This document shows, piece after piece, positions 1-9,476 of a stretch of DNA of 23,371 nucleotides; the stretch's first letter is position 1; each line of letters opens with the position of its first letter. The stretch is from contig JBNGIS010019416.1 of the NCBI GenBank assembly GCA_049999725.1, positions 12,283 to 35,653 on the forward strand, given 5' to 3'. Source of the DNA: Haplomitrium mnioides. Its lineage: Eukaryota; Marchantiophyta; Haplomitriopsida; Calobryales. The notes beneath the pieces are model-generated. The model was given only the letters and a program-made list of their open reading frames with translations, searched no databases and was not told where the DNA came from. Both the position numbers and the translations under genes were made by a program.

Positions 1-1230
1 GTGCCTTTCGGAGGATATAGCCACTCCAGGGACCTCGCTACTCACAGAACACGTGGCACAAGGAGAAGAGTTCATCGGACCTCGGGCAACGTACGGGTCA
101 ACTGCGGAAGGAGCGGTCAACACGACGATCAGCCTACCTCCTTGCAGGACGGCGGTGCAGCGGAGGACGTGGTGCACGGAGAGCGAAGTGGGATCTGCAG
201 GGGAATATGTGGAGATTTTGTGGACTGGGTTTCGCGGGGCGTTTCGGAACTCGGTTTCAAAGAACCTCTTTGGACTTGGTTCCGCGGAAATCTGCGGAAT
301 CTCTTCCCGCAAGATTCCTCAGACTCCCCGTGAGATTACCGTTGTATTTGTCTTTCTCGATCAACTGAAGAGACACGCGGCTTGATTTCCCTTCCCGCTG
401 TAACTGGATTAACGAGGGAGCCCTGCGTCACATTCTCTTACTTCGAGCTCAACGGATATAACGACCTTCTCTTCGGATTTGGCTTGGGGAATCAACGCTT
501 GCGGGGGGTATACGTTGTTGGCCTTTGAATTCTTGGGGGTTGATGCACGAACGATTGCGGGGCGCGACAGCGATACCAGGGAATCGCGCATGGTAAAGCA
601 GGGGTGAGGATTTAGTGAGGAGCTACGTGAAGCGGGGTTACTAGCTCCATTGGGCCAGGGGGATTCGGAGGTGGACTGGAGGGGCGTCGAGGATTGCAGA
701 GTGAGGAGCTCTGGATGCTTGGGCGATCCACGTGAACTCATCCTTGCCGGTGGACGAGAGCGGAGGGGGACTGATACGATAGTTTGAAGGGATTCATACC
801 TATCGAGAACTAAAGAGAGGCTGCCAAGTGAGGAGCTTGGAGTCGTCTCGACATTTCCTTGTGCAAGTGGATCAGCTCCGACTGTTCGGAGTACACTCTG
901 GTGTGATTCTTCAAGTGGAGCTGAGAGAGGGGGGCTGCGTTAGTGCTTGCGCAGTGCGTGGGATGACATGTTGAGGCTCGGGGGTGGAGTGAGCTACTTG
1001 CAGCTGGGAAAGATGTCTTCCAGAGGTGGAAGTCAAAGAAACTTTCTTCCTAGTCTGAGGAAGTAAAAGCAAGGCTTCTCGCGAGGGAAGTTAAAAAACT
1101 ATCTAGAGAGGAGGGTGTGTGGGTGGTTGCTAGGATGCAGGTTGTAAGGCAGTAAGGATTCAGAAGGGAGGAACCAGTTGGTGGAAATCCATAGGGCCTT
1201 CAAGGACTTTGTTTTCTCTTGCATATATTG

Positions 1231-1236
1231 TATAAA
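1231..1236 (+). promoter_or_regulatory. LTR TATA box
   Basis: TATAAA lies in an AT-rich pocket (GCATATATTGTATAAATC) of an otherwise GC-rich LTR and is conserved at 8285-8290 of the other LTR. It would place transcription start near 1260 and make U3 more than 3 kb long. Assignment rests on motif and position only. Confidence 0.5.
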
Positions 1237-1557
1237 TCGTTTGTCCATATATGTGTAGTTAGCTTTGTATTTTGCATTGGAGTTCTGTAGGATCATTAGA
1301 TCAGGAGATAGCCAAACCAGCTGAGTAGACCCTATGACCACTTTGGAGGGCGAGTCAAACCCCTAGACAAAACCAAGTGATCCTGGAGGTAAATGCCCTC
1401 TGTTCTTGGTCTTGTAAGTAGAGCTTAGGAATTAGTTCATACTTAGAATAGCTAGGAACTAGTTGTGTCAATCTTGTAACAACCCCGAAAGGGGCAGTCC
1501 AGACCTGTTGTGTTGAACATTGGTGCAGGTCATAGCACCCATTCTGCCCCAAGCTCA

Positions 1558-1599
1558 AATAAAGTGGTAGGGCCTAAGTCATTGGGTCCTGTGAATAAA
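1558..1599 (+). terminator. LTR polyadenylation signals
   Basis: AATAAA occurs at 1558-1563 and 1594-1599, about 330 bp after the TATA box, where the R/U5 border is expected. In the 3' LTR the first copy has changed to AATAAG while the second survives at 8646-8651. Confidence 0.4.
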
Positions 1600-1860
1600 A
1601 CGAAAGAATCACACAAAGCACAACTGGGTGTTATGGATGTGGACTTGGGAATGTTTGAGTAATTGGCTTGAGTGCAACCAGAAGTGAGAGAGAGTGGTGT
1701 GTTAAAGGCTGGAAAGGAAGAATCCTTAGAGCCTGAAAGTGGTAACTGGCAAGGGGCCATCTCAGAAAAGAACTTCAAAGCCCACAAAATGTCCTCCCCT
1801 ACACCTAAAGCAAGACCTGAAAAGGTTAAGGCCTAGAACAGGGGAGCGACATGAATTTTT

Positions 1861-1878
1861 TGGTGCTAGAAGGAGGGC
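1861..1878 (+). other. Candidate tRNA primer-binding site
   Basis: TGGTGCTAGAAGGAGGGC begins nine bases after the LTR end. It opens with TGG, the complement of a tRNA CCA end, as primer-binding sites do. I could not match it confidently to a particular plant tRNA. Confidence 0.45.
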
Positions 1879-2021
1879 CAAAGGTTTGAAGAAACTTGAG
1901 ACCAACCTGAACCAAAGACACCACTTTGTGCACCTGAGCCTCAAGTTAGTTTGGAAGAAAGCCACTTCCTAGAAATAGAGCAACTGGGGATTGAGTATGT
2001 TGAAGAAGAGTGGCGGACAAA

Positions 2022-2876
2022 ATGGATTGTTGGGTGGAAGTGGCAGTGGCTAGTGGAGGGATGGCCAGCCTTGTACCACCTTTTGGGCTTCGCGGAAGAT
2101 TCAAATACAGGTCCTTCAAGGGACGCCCAAAGGATGACCCAGATGCATGGTTGGACGACCTTGAAAACATTGCAGCGGCGAATAGGGAAGCCCAAGTGAA
2201 GATTGGAATCCTGCCTGCAGTCTTGAAGGAAGAAGCCCAACCCTGGTACAAGGATTTGCCGGATAATATCAAACGGGACTGGCACGCATTCAAGGAGGTC
2301 TTCATAGTAGAGTTCCATGGGATCGGAGAAGAGACTGAGGCATTGATCAAGATGGGTCAGCTCAGGATGAAGAAAAAGGGGTTTGTGAGGAAATTCCTCC
2401 AATGGTTCAAGAAGATGGCGAGGAAGTTGAACCTACCAGCCACTGATGAGATGCTCACAACATGGTTCATGGCTGCTCTACCCAGAGGGATTGGGACTTG
2501 GGTAAGACAGGCGGATCTACAGACTCTGGAGGAGGCTATCAATTCAGCTCCGTCCCATGTGAAGGCCTCCCTCACCAGTTCCCGCAAAAAGGCATGGGCC
2601 AGGTACGACTCTGATGATTCTTCGGACACCTCAGACAATGACGAGGAAACCGATCAGAGTTCCGAGTCCTCCTTGGAAAGCGAGAATGAGTCGAGCAACA
2701 GCAGCTCAGAGGAGGACCGGTCATCCAAGAAGAAGAAGAAGAAGGAGCACAGGAAGAAGAAGCCAGCCAAGGAGGTGCATCATCGCAAGGGGGCCAACAA
2801 GGGCAAGTACAAGAAAACTGAACCCGAACCCGAGGCTAGCAGAAAGCCAAGGGGAGGGATCGAATTGATGAGCTGA
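2022..2876 (+). pseudogene. gag: gag capsid region of the Ty3-type element (frame-broken)
   Basis: This is the nucleocapsid-forming polyprotein of an LTR retrotransposon. The open frame carries the retrotransposon gag core: a GRPKDDPDAWLDDLE start, a central QPWYKDLPDNIKRDW stretch and an FIVEFHG motif, followed by helical segments. The last third is very Ser/Asp/Glu rich and ends in a lysine block (SSKKKKKKEHRKKK), suited to RNA binding. I chose ATG 2022; the open frame extends slightly upstream to a GTG at 2010. It stops at 2876, but the reading continues one frame over from about 2858 (DRIDELSAKLEAMN, coiled-coil-like), so the stop reflects a frameshift. Family membership is clear; it is not functional as read. 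Confidence 0.85.
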
Positions 2877-3539
2877 GCGCCAAGTTGGAGGCGATGAACA
2901 TCCTCTTGGCAGGGATCAAGCCGGAGGGAAGGCCCCTACCAACCAGAAGAGTTGGTGTCTAGTGCGTCAGGTGCAAGCAACACGGGCATCCCCCCCAAGA
3001 ATGTCCAAACGACACAAATGTTGTGCATTATGTATGGGAGGAAGCACCAGAGTATGTGAGGGAGGAAGTAGAATATGTCTTGGAGGAGGCCCCACAAACG
3101 GTATATCAAATCAGCGGGGGACCTCGGACAATTCTGAGCAGGAGGGAACCCAGGGCCTATGAATTAGTGGGCTACCTCACAGCCACGCATGACCACAATC
3201 ATGGTTTGTTGGAATTGTGGCCAGCCCGGCCACATTTCCTCTAGCTGTCCAGAGCCGGGGAAGAGCAATTATGGCCAACCGCCTCCTCTGTGCTTCCAAT
3301 GCAAAACGAAGGGGCATGTAGCCATGAATTGCCCAAGCAGAAGGCCAGATGCTGCTCCTAGACCAAGTGCAAATCCTCCTCCTCCCGCCAATGTCAATCT
3401 AATCACACTAGAGTTGGAGGAGGAAGCGGAATTGCCGGGCTGGGAGACTCCAACTTCCAAAGATTGTTTCAAGGTGGTCACTAGGGTAGAGGCCAAAGGA
3501 AGGCCGAGCAAAGAGCAAAGAAGGAAGTGGCTCGAGTGA
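2858..3539 (+). pseudogene. gag: gag nucleocapsid region with three CCHC zinc knuckles (broken)
   Basis: Three CX2CX4HX4C zinc knuckles are present: 2963-3004 (CVRCKQHGHPPQEC), 3207-3248 (CWNCGQPGHISSSC) and 3291-3332 (CFQCKTKGHVAMNC). Such knuckles bind the element RNA during packaging. The first is in the frame entered near 2858 and is preceded directly by an in-frame TAG at 2960-2962. The second and third are back in the capsid frame, so a second frameshift lies around 3180-3205. A Pro/Ala-rich linker and an acidic segment follow to 3539, where the frame shifts again near 3520. Spacing between knuckle 1 and the pair is wide (about 200 bp) and contains an acidic, Tyr/Glu-rich segment. Confidence 0.85.
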
Positions 3540-4548
3540 CCTCACCTCGAGATGATTCTAATTATCGGCGGGATAATCCGAAATGGTTCTACCCAGAGCA
3601 GTAGTACCAGGTGAGGAAGCTATTGGAGGCTTTGGAAGCTCTGGAACAAGAGCAGGCAGAAGAGGAGACCCTCAAGGAAGTCAGGAAGCAACAAGGAGGG
3701 ATCCAGAAGGTAAAGGAGAAGATTGCAGTTGTGGAAGAGGGGGCGAAGCCCAACCCCTACAGCATTCAAGCGGACATAAGAAATTGTCCTGTCATGGCCA
3801 CAGTAGGCCAACTCCTCAAGGATAGCCCACTGTATCGGAGACAACTCCGTGAATTGCTGATGGGTGCAAAGAGGAGGAAGAGGCTACCTAAGGTGGGAGC
3901 TCTAGTAGATTTGCAACTAATCTGTGAAGACAAGGGGGCCTCGGAGATTGACATTCAGATCGCGGGGTGCACACTGTCTCTAGTGCTCGTAGATGGAGGG
4001 GTAGGAGTCAACATTATAGTGGAGGAAACAACTCATAAGCTGGGATTCGCGGAATTCCAGCCTACAGCCAAGATCATGAGGCTGGCGGATGGGTCACGAG
4101 TAAAGCCACTGGCTCTCTTCTTCAAATTCCAACATTCATAGGAGGAAAAGAGTTCAAATTGAATTAGTTGGTAATGCGACCCGCCAGAGCTTCTCCTTAC
4201 CCAGTGTTGATAGGAAGGCCATGGCTGTATGAGGCCAGAGTAATGCACAATTGGGGGAACTCCACATTGGTGTTCGGCTCCGACAAAACGACAGTGCACT
4301 ATGGCCCTGTTCCTCACTTAGGGGAAACCCAGTCTGAGGCGGAGTATAACAGTAAGTGGTCTGAGGAAGAAGATGACTCGGAGTACCACCACTGGGTACA
4401 ATTGGTGAGTGAAGCAACAGAGGAGGATCTGTTGGAGGAGGGTGTGGTGTCTGTCCACCAAAGCGAATTATCCATCTGTGATGGACCAGAGCACCAGGGG
4501 AGAAAATCAGTGGCAGACAGGGCCAAAGGTGAGGACACCAGGATCTGA
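3540..4548 (+). pseudogene. pro: Retropepsin-like protease region and acidic tail (broken)
   Basis: Read through TAG codons at about 3601 and at 4165-4167, and a frameshift near 4125, this region gives a Gln/Glu-rich helical stretch (about 3610-3760) and then an aspartic-protease-like fold. The catalytic-type motif is LVDGGVGVNII, with Asp at 3992-3994. The later beta-hairpin motif PVLIGRPWLYEARV follows at about 4200-4240. Plant Ty3 elements commonly have a DGG or DSG form here. The remainder to 4548 is acidic, low in conserved signal, and ends where an autonomous element would enter reverse transcriptase. The protease assignment is good for the fold; activity is excluded by the breaks. Confidence 0.75.
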
Positions 4549-4869
4549 AAAGGAGGCAGGTCCAAAGTGTCTCATCGGATGAAGAAAGCGGGCACGGGGA
4601 GGTCCAAAGAAGCTAGGGGACAACATGGGGCTCTTTGACAAATTGAGGAGGTGTGAGGATCAAGAGAAAAACAAGTGCCCAAGTGGGACCCCATCAAGGG
4701 TGTCCAGCCAGCACATGTAAGTTGTATGTGGGTGTGTGCGTGTGAGTTTTGTGAGGGGTGTTTCGTGGGGTTGCTTTGCAAGAGTTACAGAATTCGAGCC
4801 AACGACTAGCAACAGAGGCACCGAAAAATTGAGAGAGAAGAAGTGTGTTTGCGGGGACGCGTCACACTT
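4549..4869 (+). other. Internal spacer where pol is expected but absent
   Basis: Between the last protease-frame stop and the polypurine tract there are only about 320 bp. No reverse transcriptase, RNase H or integrase motif can be read in any frame. I see nothing else here beyond a G/T-rich stretch near 4715-4760. Confidence 0.6.
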
Positions 4870-4882
4870 GAAGGGGGAGTTA
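4870..4882 (+). other. Polypurine tract
   Basis: GAAGGGGGAGTTA immediately precedes the TGTCA start of the 3' LTR. A G-rich purine run in this position primes plus-strand DNA synthesis in LTR elements. Confidence 0.75.
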
Positions 4883-5769
4883 TGTCAACTGGTGGTTTGG
4901 AGCACTCAAGCAGAATTCAGGAAATTGGGAGCATCAACAACACAATAACTCTTGGCAAGTGTGAAGGCCTCCCAAGGGCCACGGATTACCCTCAAACCGC
5001 TACTAAGAGCAGGGTGCATGAGTCCTAGGAGGGAAACAGGATCATGGTGGAAGAGATGAGGAGAGAGTCGAGATCGCTAGCCAAAGGAGAGGCCACCTTT
5101 CAAAATTTGAAGTAGGCCAGCGAGAATCCGTGGGCATCAGGAGGATGCGGGGATCGGAGCCTGGGGAGAAGGAAGAGAGCGGCCACCTATGGCAAAGCGA
5201 TCGTAGGAGGAGGAAGAATGGATCCACAACGACGAAATCCGAAGGCACTCCGAAGAAAGTCAGATCGCGGGTAGGTCCTGCAGCAGCCACAATTCAGGAA
5301 GCAAGGATCAGGGATGAAAATGAGAAGGTGAGATCGTCACCAGGGCGAGCAAGGCCAAGGAAGAGGGACACCTCGATCCCGCAAGCAGGAGCGCGCCCTA
5401 CAAGGACCGATCGAACTCTCCCATTTAAGTCCGCAAATCTTGGCGAAGAGGTGGAGTCCTCGAAAGGCCTCGCAAGATTCCATGGAAACGTGGCATCTTC
5501 GGAGCACTTTGCGGGATTCCAAGAATGACGTAGCGGCACCAAGAAGCCCGAGATTCTGCGGAAAGGCGTCTCCCTAAGTGGGGATCCCACTTAACCGGGT
5601 TCCGATCCGTCTTACGACGTAGGGACCCCAGTTAAAAGAGATTTGCAAAGAATCCAACCAGGGAGCAAGAAAGAAGGCCCGAAACAGCAACTTATTGGGG
5701 GTCTAGCCGAAGGAAAACGGGAGAGTGCCGGAAGGATGATACATCGGAGATTCAAGCGGAGGAGGAGCA

Positions 5770-6170
5770 AAGAAGCCGAAGGGGAGACTTAGCACGGATC
5801 CGTCAAGAGGACAAACAAAGGAGAGCCGAAAGGGGGACAAATCACCGAGCGGGCCGAATAAGAGCGAGTGAAGGTGAAAAGGCGACTTGTCGACGATCCG
5901 GTTCAATGAGGCGCATCCGTGGTGAAACGGCAATCCATCGCGAACCGTTCAACGGGAAGAAGGCTGAGCCAAAAGGGTGACATGGCGCCTATCCGGTGGG
6001 GAGAAACAAGAGATACGCCGAAAAGACAATCTATCGATGAATCGGGTAGCAAGATGAGGGCGACCGGAAAATCACTCTAATGTTGGTGCGACCAACAGAG
6101 GAGCAAGCGGCGCCAAAAGGATGATTCAACGCCGATCCGGCATCACAAGAGTGAAATTTCGACGGGGTGT
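5770..6170 (+). repeat. Degenerate ~49-bp tandem array in LTR U3
   Basis: Eight diverged units start with a GCCGAAAGG-like block at about 5775, 5825, 5876, 5926, 5968, 6017, 6065 and 6112, spacing 42-51 bp. Each unit usually contains a GATCCG-like block about 25 bp further on. The array is CpG-rich. Confidence 0.6.
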
Positions 6171-6440
6171 GGTTGACATCTAAAAGTTCGAAAGGGGCGA
6201 ACGATCCGAAAAGGCTTTGTAGTTCTTATATCAAACTTTCAGAAATGTTAACGAAGAGAGCCTCGGGCATGTGCATAGTTCTTACTTCGAATGTACGAAA
6301 AAATGGCGATATCGACACAAGTTCTTATTCAACGAGCGAGGTGAGCTCGCAACGGCTCTTCGGAAGACATGGCGAGCGCAAGGAGTTTACGAGGGGTTTT
6401 GGAAACGTGGCGCGCTGAGAAGCTTGGTAAGATTTCCAAT

Positions 6441-6950
6441 GGTCAACTTCGGAAGAAGGGTCCGCGTGATGGTTCGCCTACCCCTTTGCGGGGCGGCGTT
6501 GAATGGCGGCCTTTGGATGACGTGACGCCTTGGGAAGCACGCAGAGAGTTCCGTGGGTCAACCTCGGAAGGAAGTCAACCAACGGTTCGCCTACCCCTTA
6601 GCAGGGCGGTGTCGGACGACGGCCTTTAGACAACGTGGCGCCTTGAGAAGCACGTAGGGGGTTCCGTGGGTCAACCTTGGAAGAAGGTCAGCGCGGCGGT
6701 CAGCCTACCCCATTGCGGGGCGGCGTCGGACGACATCCTTCGGAGGACGTGGCGACTCTAGGAACCTGGAAGCAACTCACGGGATACGTGGCACAAGGAG
6801 AAGAGTTCATCGGACCTCGGGCAATGTACGGGTCAACTGCGGAAGGAGTGGTCAGCGCGACAGTCAGCCTGCCCCCTTGCGGGGTGGCGTCAGACGGCGG
6901 TGCAACCAAGGATGTGGCGCGCGGAGAGCGAAGTGGGATCTACGAAGGAG
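6441..6950 (+). repeat. ~115-bp tandem array in LTR U3
   Basis: Four units begin with GGTCAAC at 6441, 6556, 6669 and 6831. Each contains a CGCCTACCCCTTGCGGGGCG-type block, itself a short GC hairpin, and most have a GACGTGGCGCC-like block. The third unit is longer by about 48 bp. The window start (1-180) lies in the equivalent part of the 5' LTR. Confidence 0.7.
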
Positions 6951-7310
6951 TCTATGGAGATTCCGTGGATTGGATTCCGCGGTGCGCTTTGGCACTCGAT
7001 TCCGAAGAACCTCTTCGGACTTGGTTCCGCGGGAATCTGCGGAATCTCTTCCTGCAAGATTCCTTGGACTCCCCGTGAGATTACCGTTGTACTTGTCTTT
7101 CTCGATCAACTAAAGAGACACGCGGCTCGATTTCCCTTCCCGCTGTAACTGGATTAACTGACGAGGGAGCCACGTGTTGCATTCTCCCACTTTGAGCTCA
7201 ACGGACATAACAACCTTCTCTTCGGATCGGGCTCGAGGGATCAACGCTTGCGAGGGGTATACATCGTTGGCTTTCAAATTCTTGGGGGTTGATGCATGGG
7301 CGATTGCAAG

Positions 7311-7924
7311 GCGCGACAACGATACCAGGGAATCGCACATGGTAAGGCAAGGGTGAGGATTCAGTGAGGAGCTAAGTGAAGCGGGGGTACTAGCTTCTAG
7401 GGGCCAAGGGGATTCGGAGGTGGACTGGAGAGGCATCGAAGATCGCAGAGTGAGGAGCTCTGGATGCTTGGGTGATCCAGGTGAACTCGTCCTTGCCGGT
7501 GGATCAGAGCGGACAGGGATCGATACGATAGCTCGAAGAGATCCTGACCTGCTGAGAACTAAGGAGATGTTGTCAAGTGAGGAGCTTGGAGCCGTCTCGG
7601 CAATTTTTAGAGCGCAATAGTGACCGCTGGACAAGGGAATTGTGTATGGTAAGGCAGGGGTGAGAATTCAGTGAGGAACTACGTGAAGCGGGGGTACTAG
7701 CTCCAGGGGGCCAAGGGGATTCAGAGGTGGACTGGAGGGGCGCCGAAGGCTGTAGAGTGAGGAGCTCTGGATGCTCGGGCGATCCACATGAACTCGTCCT
7801 TACCGGTGGACCAGAGCGAAGGGGGACCGATACGATAGTTCGAAGGGATTCCGACCTGCCGAGAACTAAGAAGAGGCTGCCAAGTGAGGAGCTTGGAGTC
7901 GTCTCGGCATTTCCTTGTGCAAGT
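7311..7924 (+). repeat. ~307-bp direct tandem duplication within the 3' LTR
   Basis: Matching landmarks lie 307 bp apart: GGTAAGGCA at 7341 and 7648, GTCTCGGCA at 7594 and 7901. The copies differ at many positions. The 5' LTR has a single copy at about 570-870, closer to the second unit where I compared them (the GCAAG after GTCTCG). Confidence 0.8.
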
Positions 7925-8284
7925 ACATCAGCCCAAAGTGTTCGAAGTACACTCTGGTGTGATTCTTCAAGTGGAGTTGAGAGGGGGGCTGTGTTAGTGC
8001 TTGCGCACTGCGCGGGATAACCCGTCGAGGCTCGGGAGTGGAGTGAGCTACCTGCAGTTGGGAAAGCTATCTTCCAGAGGTGGAAGTCAAAGAAACTCTC
8101 TTCCTAGCCTGAGGAAGTAAAAGCAAGGTTTCTCGCGAGGGAAGTTAAAAAACTTTCTGGAGAGGAGGGTGTGTGGGTGGTTGTTGGGCTACAGGTTGTA
8201 AGGCAGCAAGGATTCAGAAGGGAGGAACCAGTTGGTGGAAATCCAGAGGGTCTCCAAGGACTTTGTTTTCTCTTGCATATATTG

Positions 8285-8290
8285 TATAAA
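8285..8290 (+). promoter_or_regulatory. 3' LTR TATA box
   Basis: TATAAA in the same context as 1231-1236 of the 5' LTR. In this LTR it could drive readout transcription into the flanking copia-1 sequence. Confidence 0.45.
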
Positions 8291-8645
8291 TCATTTGTCC
8301 ATATATGTGTAGTTAGCTTTGTATTCTACATTTGAGTTCTGTAGGATCATTAGATCAAGAGACAACTAGACAGCTGAGCAGACCCTAGGACAGAGTAGAG
8401 GGGGAGTCAAACCCCTAGACATAACCAAGTGATCCACGGGGTGAATGCCCTCTAGTCTTGGTCCTGTAAGTAGAGCTTAGGAATTAGTTCATACTTGAGA
8501 TAGCTAGGAAATAGTTGTGTCAATCTTGTGACAACCTCGAAAGGGGGAGTCCAGACCTATTGTGTTGAACATTGGTGCAGGTCATAGCACCCATTCTGCC
8601 CCAAGCTCAAATAAGGTAGCAGGGCCTAAGTCATTGGGTCCTCTG

Positions 8646-8651
8646 AATAAA
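8646..8651 (+). terminator. 3' LTR polyadenylation signal
   Basis: AATAAA, the surviving one of the two signals seen in the 5' LTR. Position matches the expected transcript end of the element. Confidence 0.4.
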
Positions 8652-8908
8652 GCGAAAGAATCGCACAAAGCACAGTTGGGTGTTATGGATATGGATCTAA
8701 GAATGTTTTGAGTAACTGGCTTGAGTGCAACCAGAAGTGAGAGAGAGTGGTGTGTTAAAGGCTGGAAGGAACAGAAGAATCCTTAGAGCCTGAAAGTGGT
8801 AACTGGCAAGGGGCCATCTCAGAAAAGAACCCAAAAGCCCACAAACTATCCTCCCTTGCACCTAAAGTATGACCTAAAAAGGTTAAGGCCTAGAACAGGG
8901 GAGTGACA

Positions 8909-8913
8909 CTAGG
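8909..8913. other. Candidate target-site duplication (right copy)
   Basis: CTAGG directly follows the LTR end. A five-base duplication is usual for these elements, but the left copy is outside the window, so this cannot be confirmed here. Confidence 0.3.
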
Positions 8914-9476
8914 AGTTGTGACTTGCGAGCATGTTTACTACAACAGATATGTCAAGTCTAGTTTGATTTTCAAGGTACATGAGAGCTTTGATTGCCGAAA
9001 GGTATGGTTTTTCCAATCCCATAGTTTGTTTATATTCCTTTCGTTTTCCAAACATGTCTTTGGTTGGGTCCGAAGATCTCATTTCCATAGGAGTGCTCGT
9101 TGGATGAGCATTATTCATATTGAATTGTTTGAGGATCTTGGCCATATATGTGGTCTGGTGGATCATAATTCCATCAGAAAGATGGTCAAACTAAATGCCG
9201 AGATAGAAATTTGGTTCTCCGATGTCTCATATTTTGAATATGTCTTTCAATTTGGCAATTGTATTGGCTGCTAGTATTTTTGTGCCAAAAATATTTATGT
9301 CGTCTACATAAAGTACAACTATGACGTATTAAGAGTCTTGGTGTTTCATAAACAAGCATGGAGCAATGTCATCATTTGTAAAATTCAGTGCCATCATTTT
9401 TTATTTGAATCTCTGGTACCAATTTCTGCCACTCTGTTTGAGTCCATATATTGATCTCAAGATTTGAACTGCCATT
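8909..9476 (-). pseudogene. pol: copia-1 reverse transcriptase C-terminal part and start of RNase H
   Basis: Readable blocks in order are AVQILRSIYGLKQSG (9430-9476), the catalytic LYVDDI with YVDD at 9299-9310, MAKILKQFNMNNAHP (around 9130), and the connection segment PYLSAIKALMYL...NQTRLDIS ending in NMLASHNS. Stops interrupt the frame at several sites between 9170 and 9400. The next residues expected from copia-2 (the QPTIRHW region) are missing because the Ty3 3' LTR starts at that codon. This segment polymerised cDNA in the ancestral element; it cannot be made intact now. Confidence 0.85.

Larger units (their letters stand above)
1..1851 (+). repeat. 5' LTR, 3' portion (truncated by window start)
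   Basis: This stretch aligns with 6736-8908 of the 3' LTR. Homology stops sharply after GGGGAGCGACA at 1851, just before a PBS-like site. The copy holds one unit of a roughly 307-bp block that is doubled in the 3' LTR, which explains most of the length difference (1851 versus about 2173 bp). It begins inside the 115-bp repeat array seen complete at 6441-6950. Open frames here are fortuitous; I see no gene. Confidence 0.85.
1..8908 (+). mobile_element. Ty3/gypsy-type LTR retrotransposon with gag-pro only (non-autonomous, left end outside window)
   Basis: The stretch 1-1851 is repeated, at roughly nine bases in ten by eye, at about 6736-8908, which marks direct LTRs. The 3' copy can be traced back to 4883, where a purine tract (4870-4880) is followed by TGTCAACTGG; it ends in GTGACA at 8908. 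Between the LTRs lie only about 3.0 kb, with gag, zinc knuckles and a retropepsin-like region in plus orientation, all with frame breaks. No reverse transcriptase, RNase H or integrase motif was found in this internal region. Known elements of similar build are TR-GAG and LARD types, mobilised in trans by autonomous relatives. The 5' LTR start and 5' target duplication lie left of the window. LTR divergence implies an old insertion. Confidence 0.85.
4883..8908 (+). repeat. 3' LTR, about 4.0 kb
   Basis: It starts TGTCAACTGG after the polypurine tract and ends GTGACA, giving five-base terminal inverted repeats TGTCA/TGACA. The distal 2.2 kb match the 5' LTR. The proximal 1.85 kb have no partner in the window because the 5' LTR is cut by its left edge. 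Length is far above the few hundred to 2 kb usual for LTRs. It contains a degenerate 49-bp array, a 115-bp array, a 307-bp duplication, a TATA box and a poly(A) signal. Open frames such as 5130-5528 are basic and low-complexity and I do not regard them as genes. Confidence 0.8.

Noticed and set aside
5130-5528. 132-codon basic open frame in the 3' LTR
   Set aside because: Lies in GC-rich U3 sequence with low-complexity Arg/Lys/Ser composition, opposite-strand frames of similar length, and no recognisable domain.
6677-7148. Overlapping open frames, related to frames at 1-385
   Set aside because: They are open because the LTR is GC-rich and repeated; different frames are open over the same bases, and the 5' and 3' copies do not keep one frame.
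7110-7634. 174-codon minus-strand frame in the 3' LTR, similar to 409-741
   Set aside because: Shared by both LTRs through DNA homology only; Ser/Pro-rich, no domain, opposite to element transcription.
8903-9274. 123-codon plus-strand frame
   Set aside because: Antisense shadow of copia-1 reverse transcriptase and connection segment.
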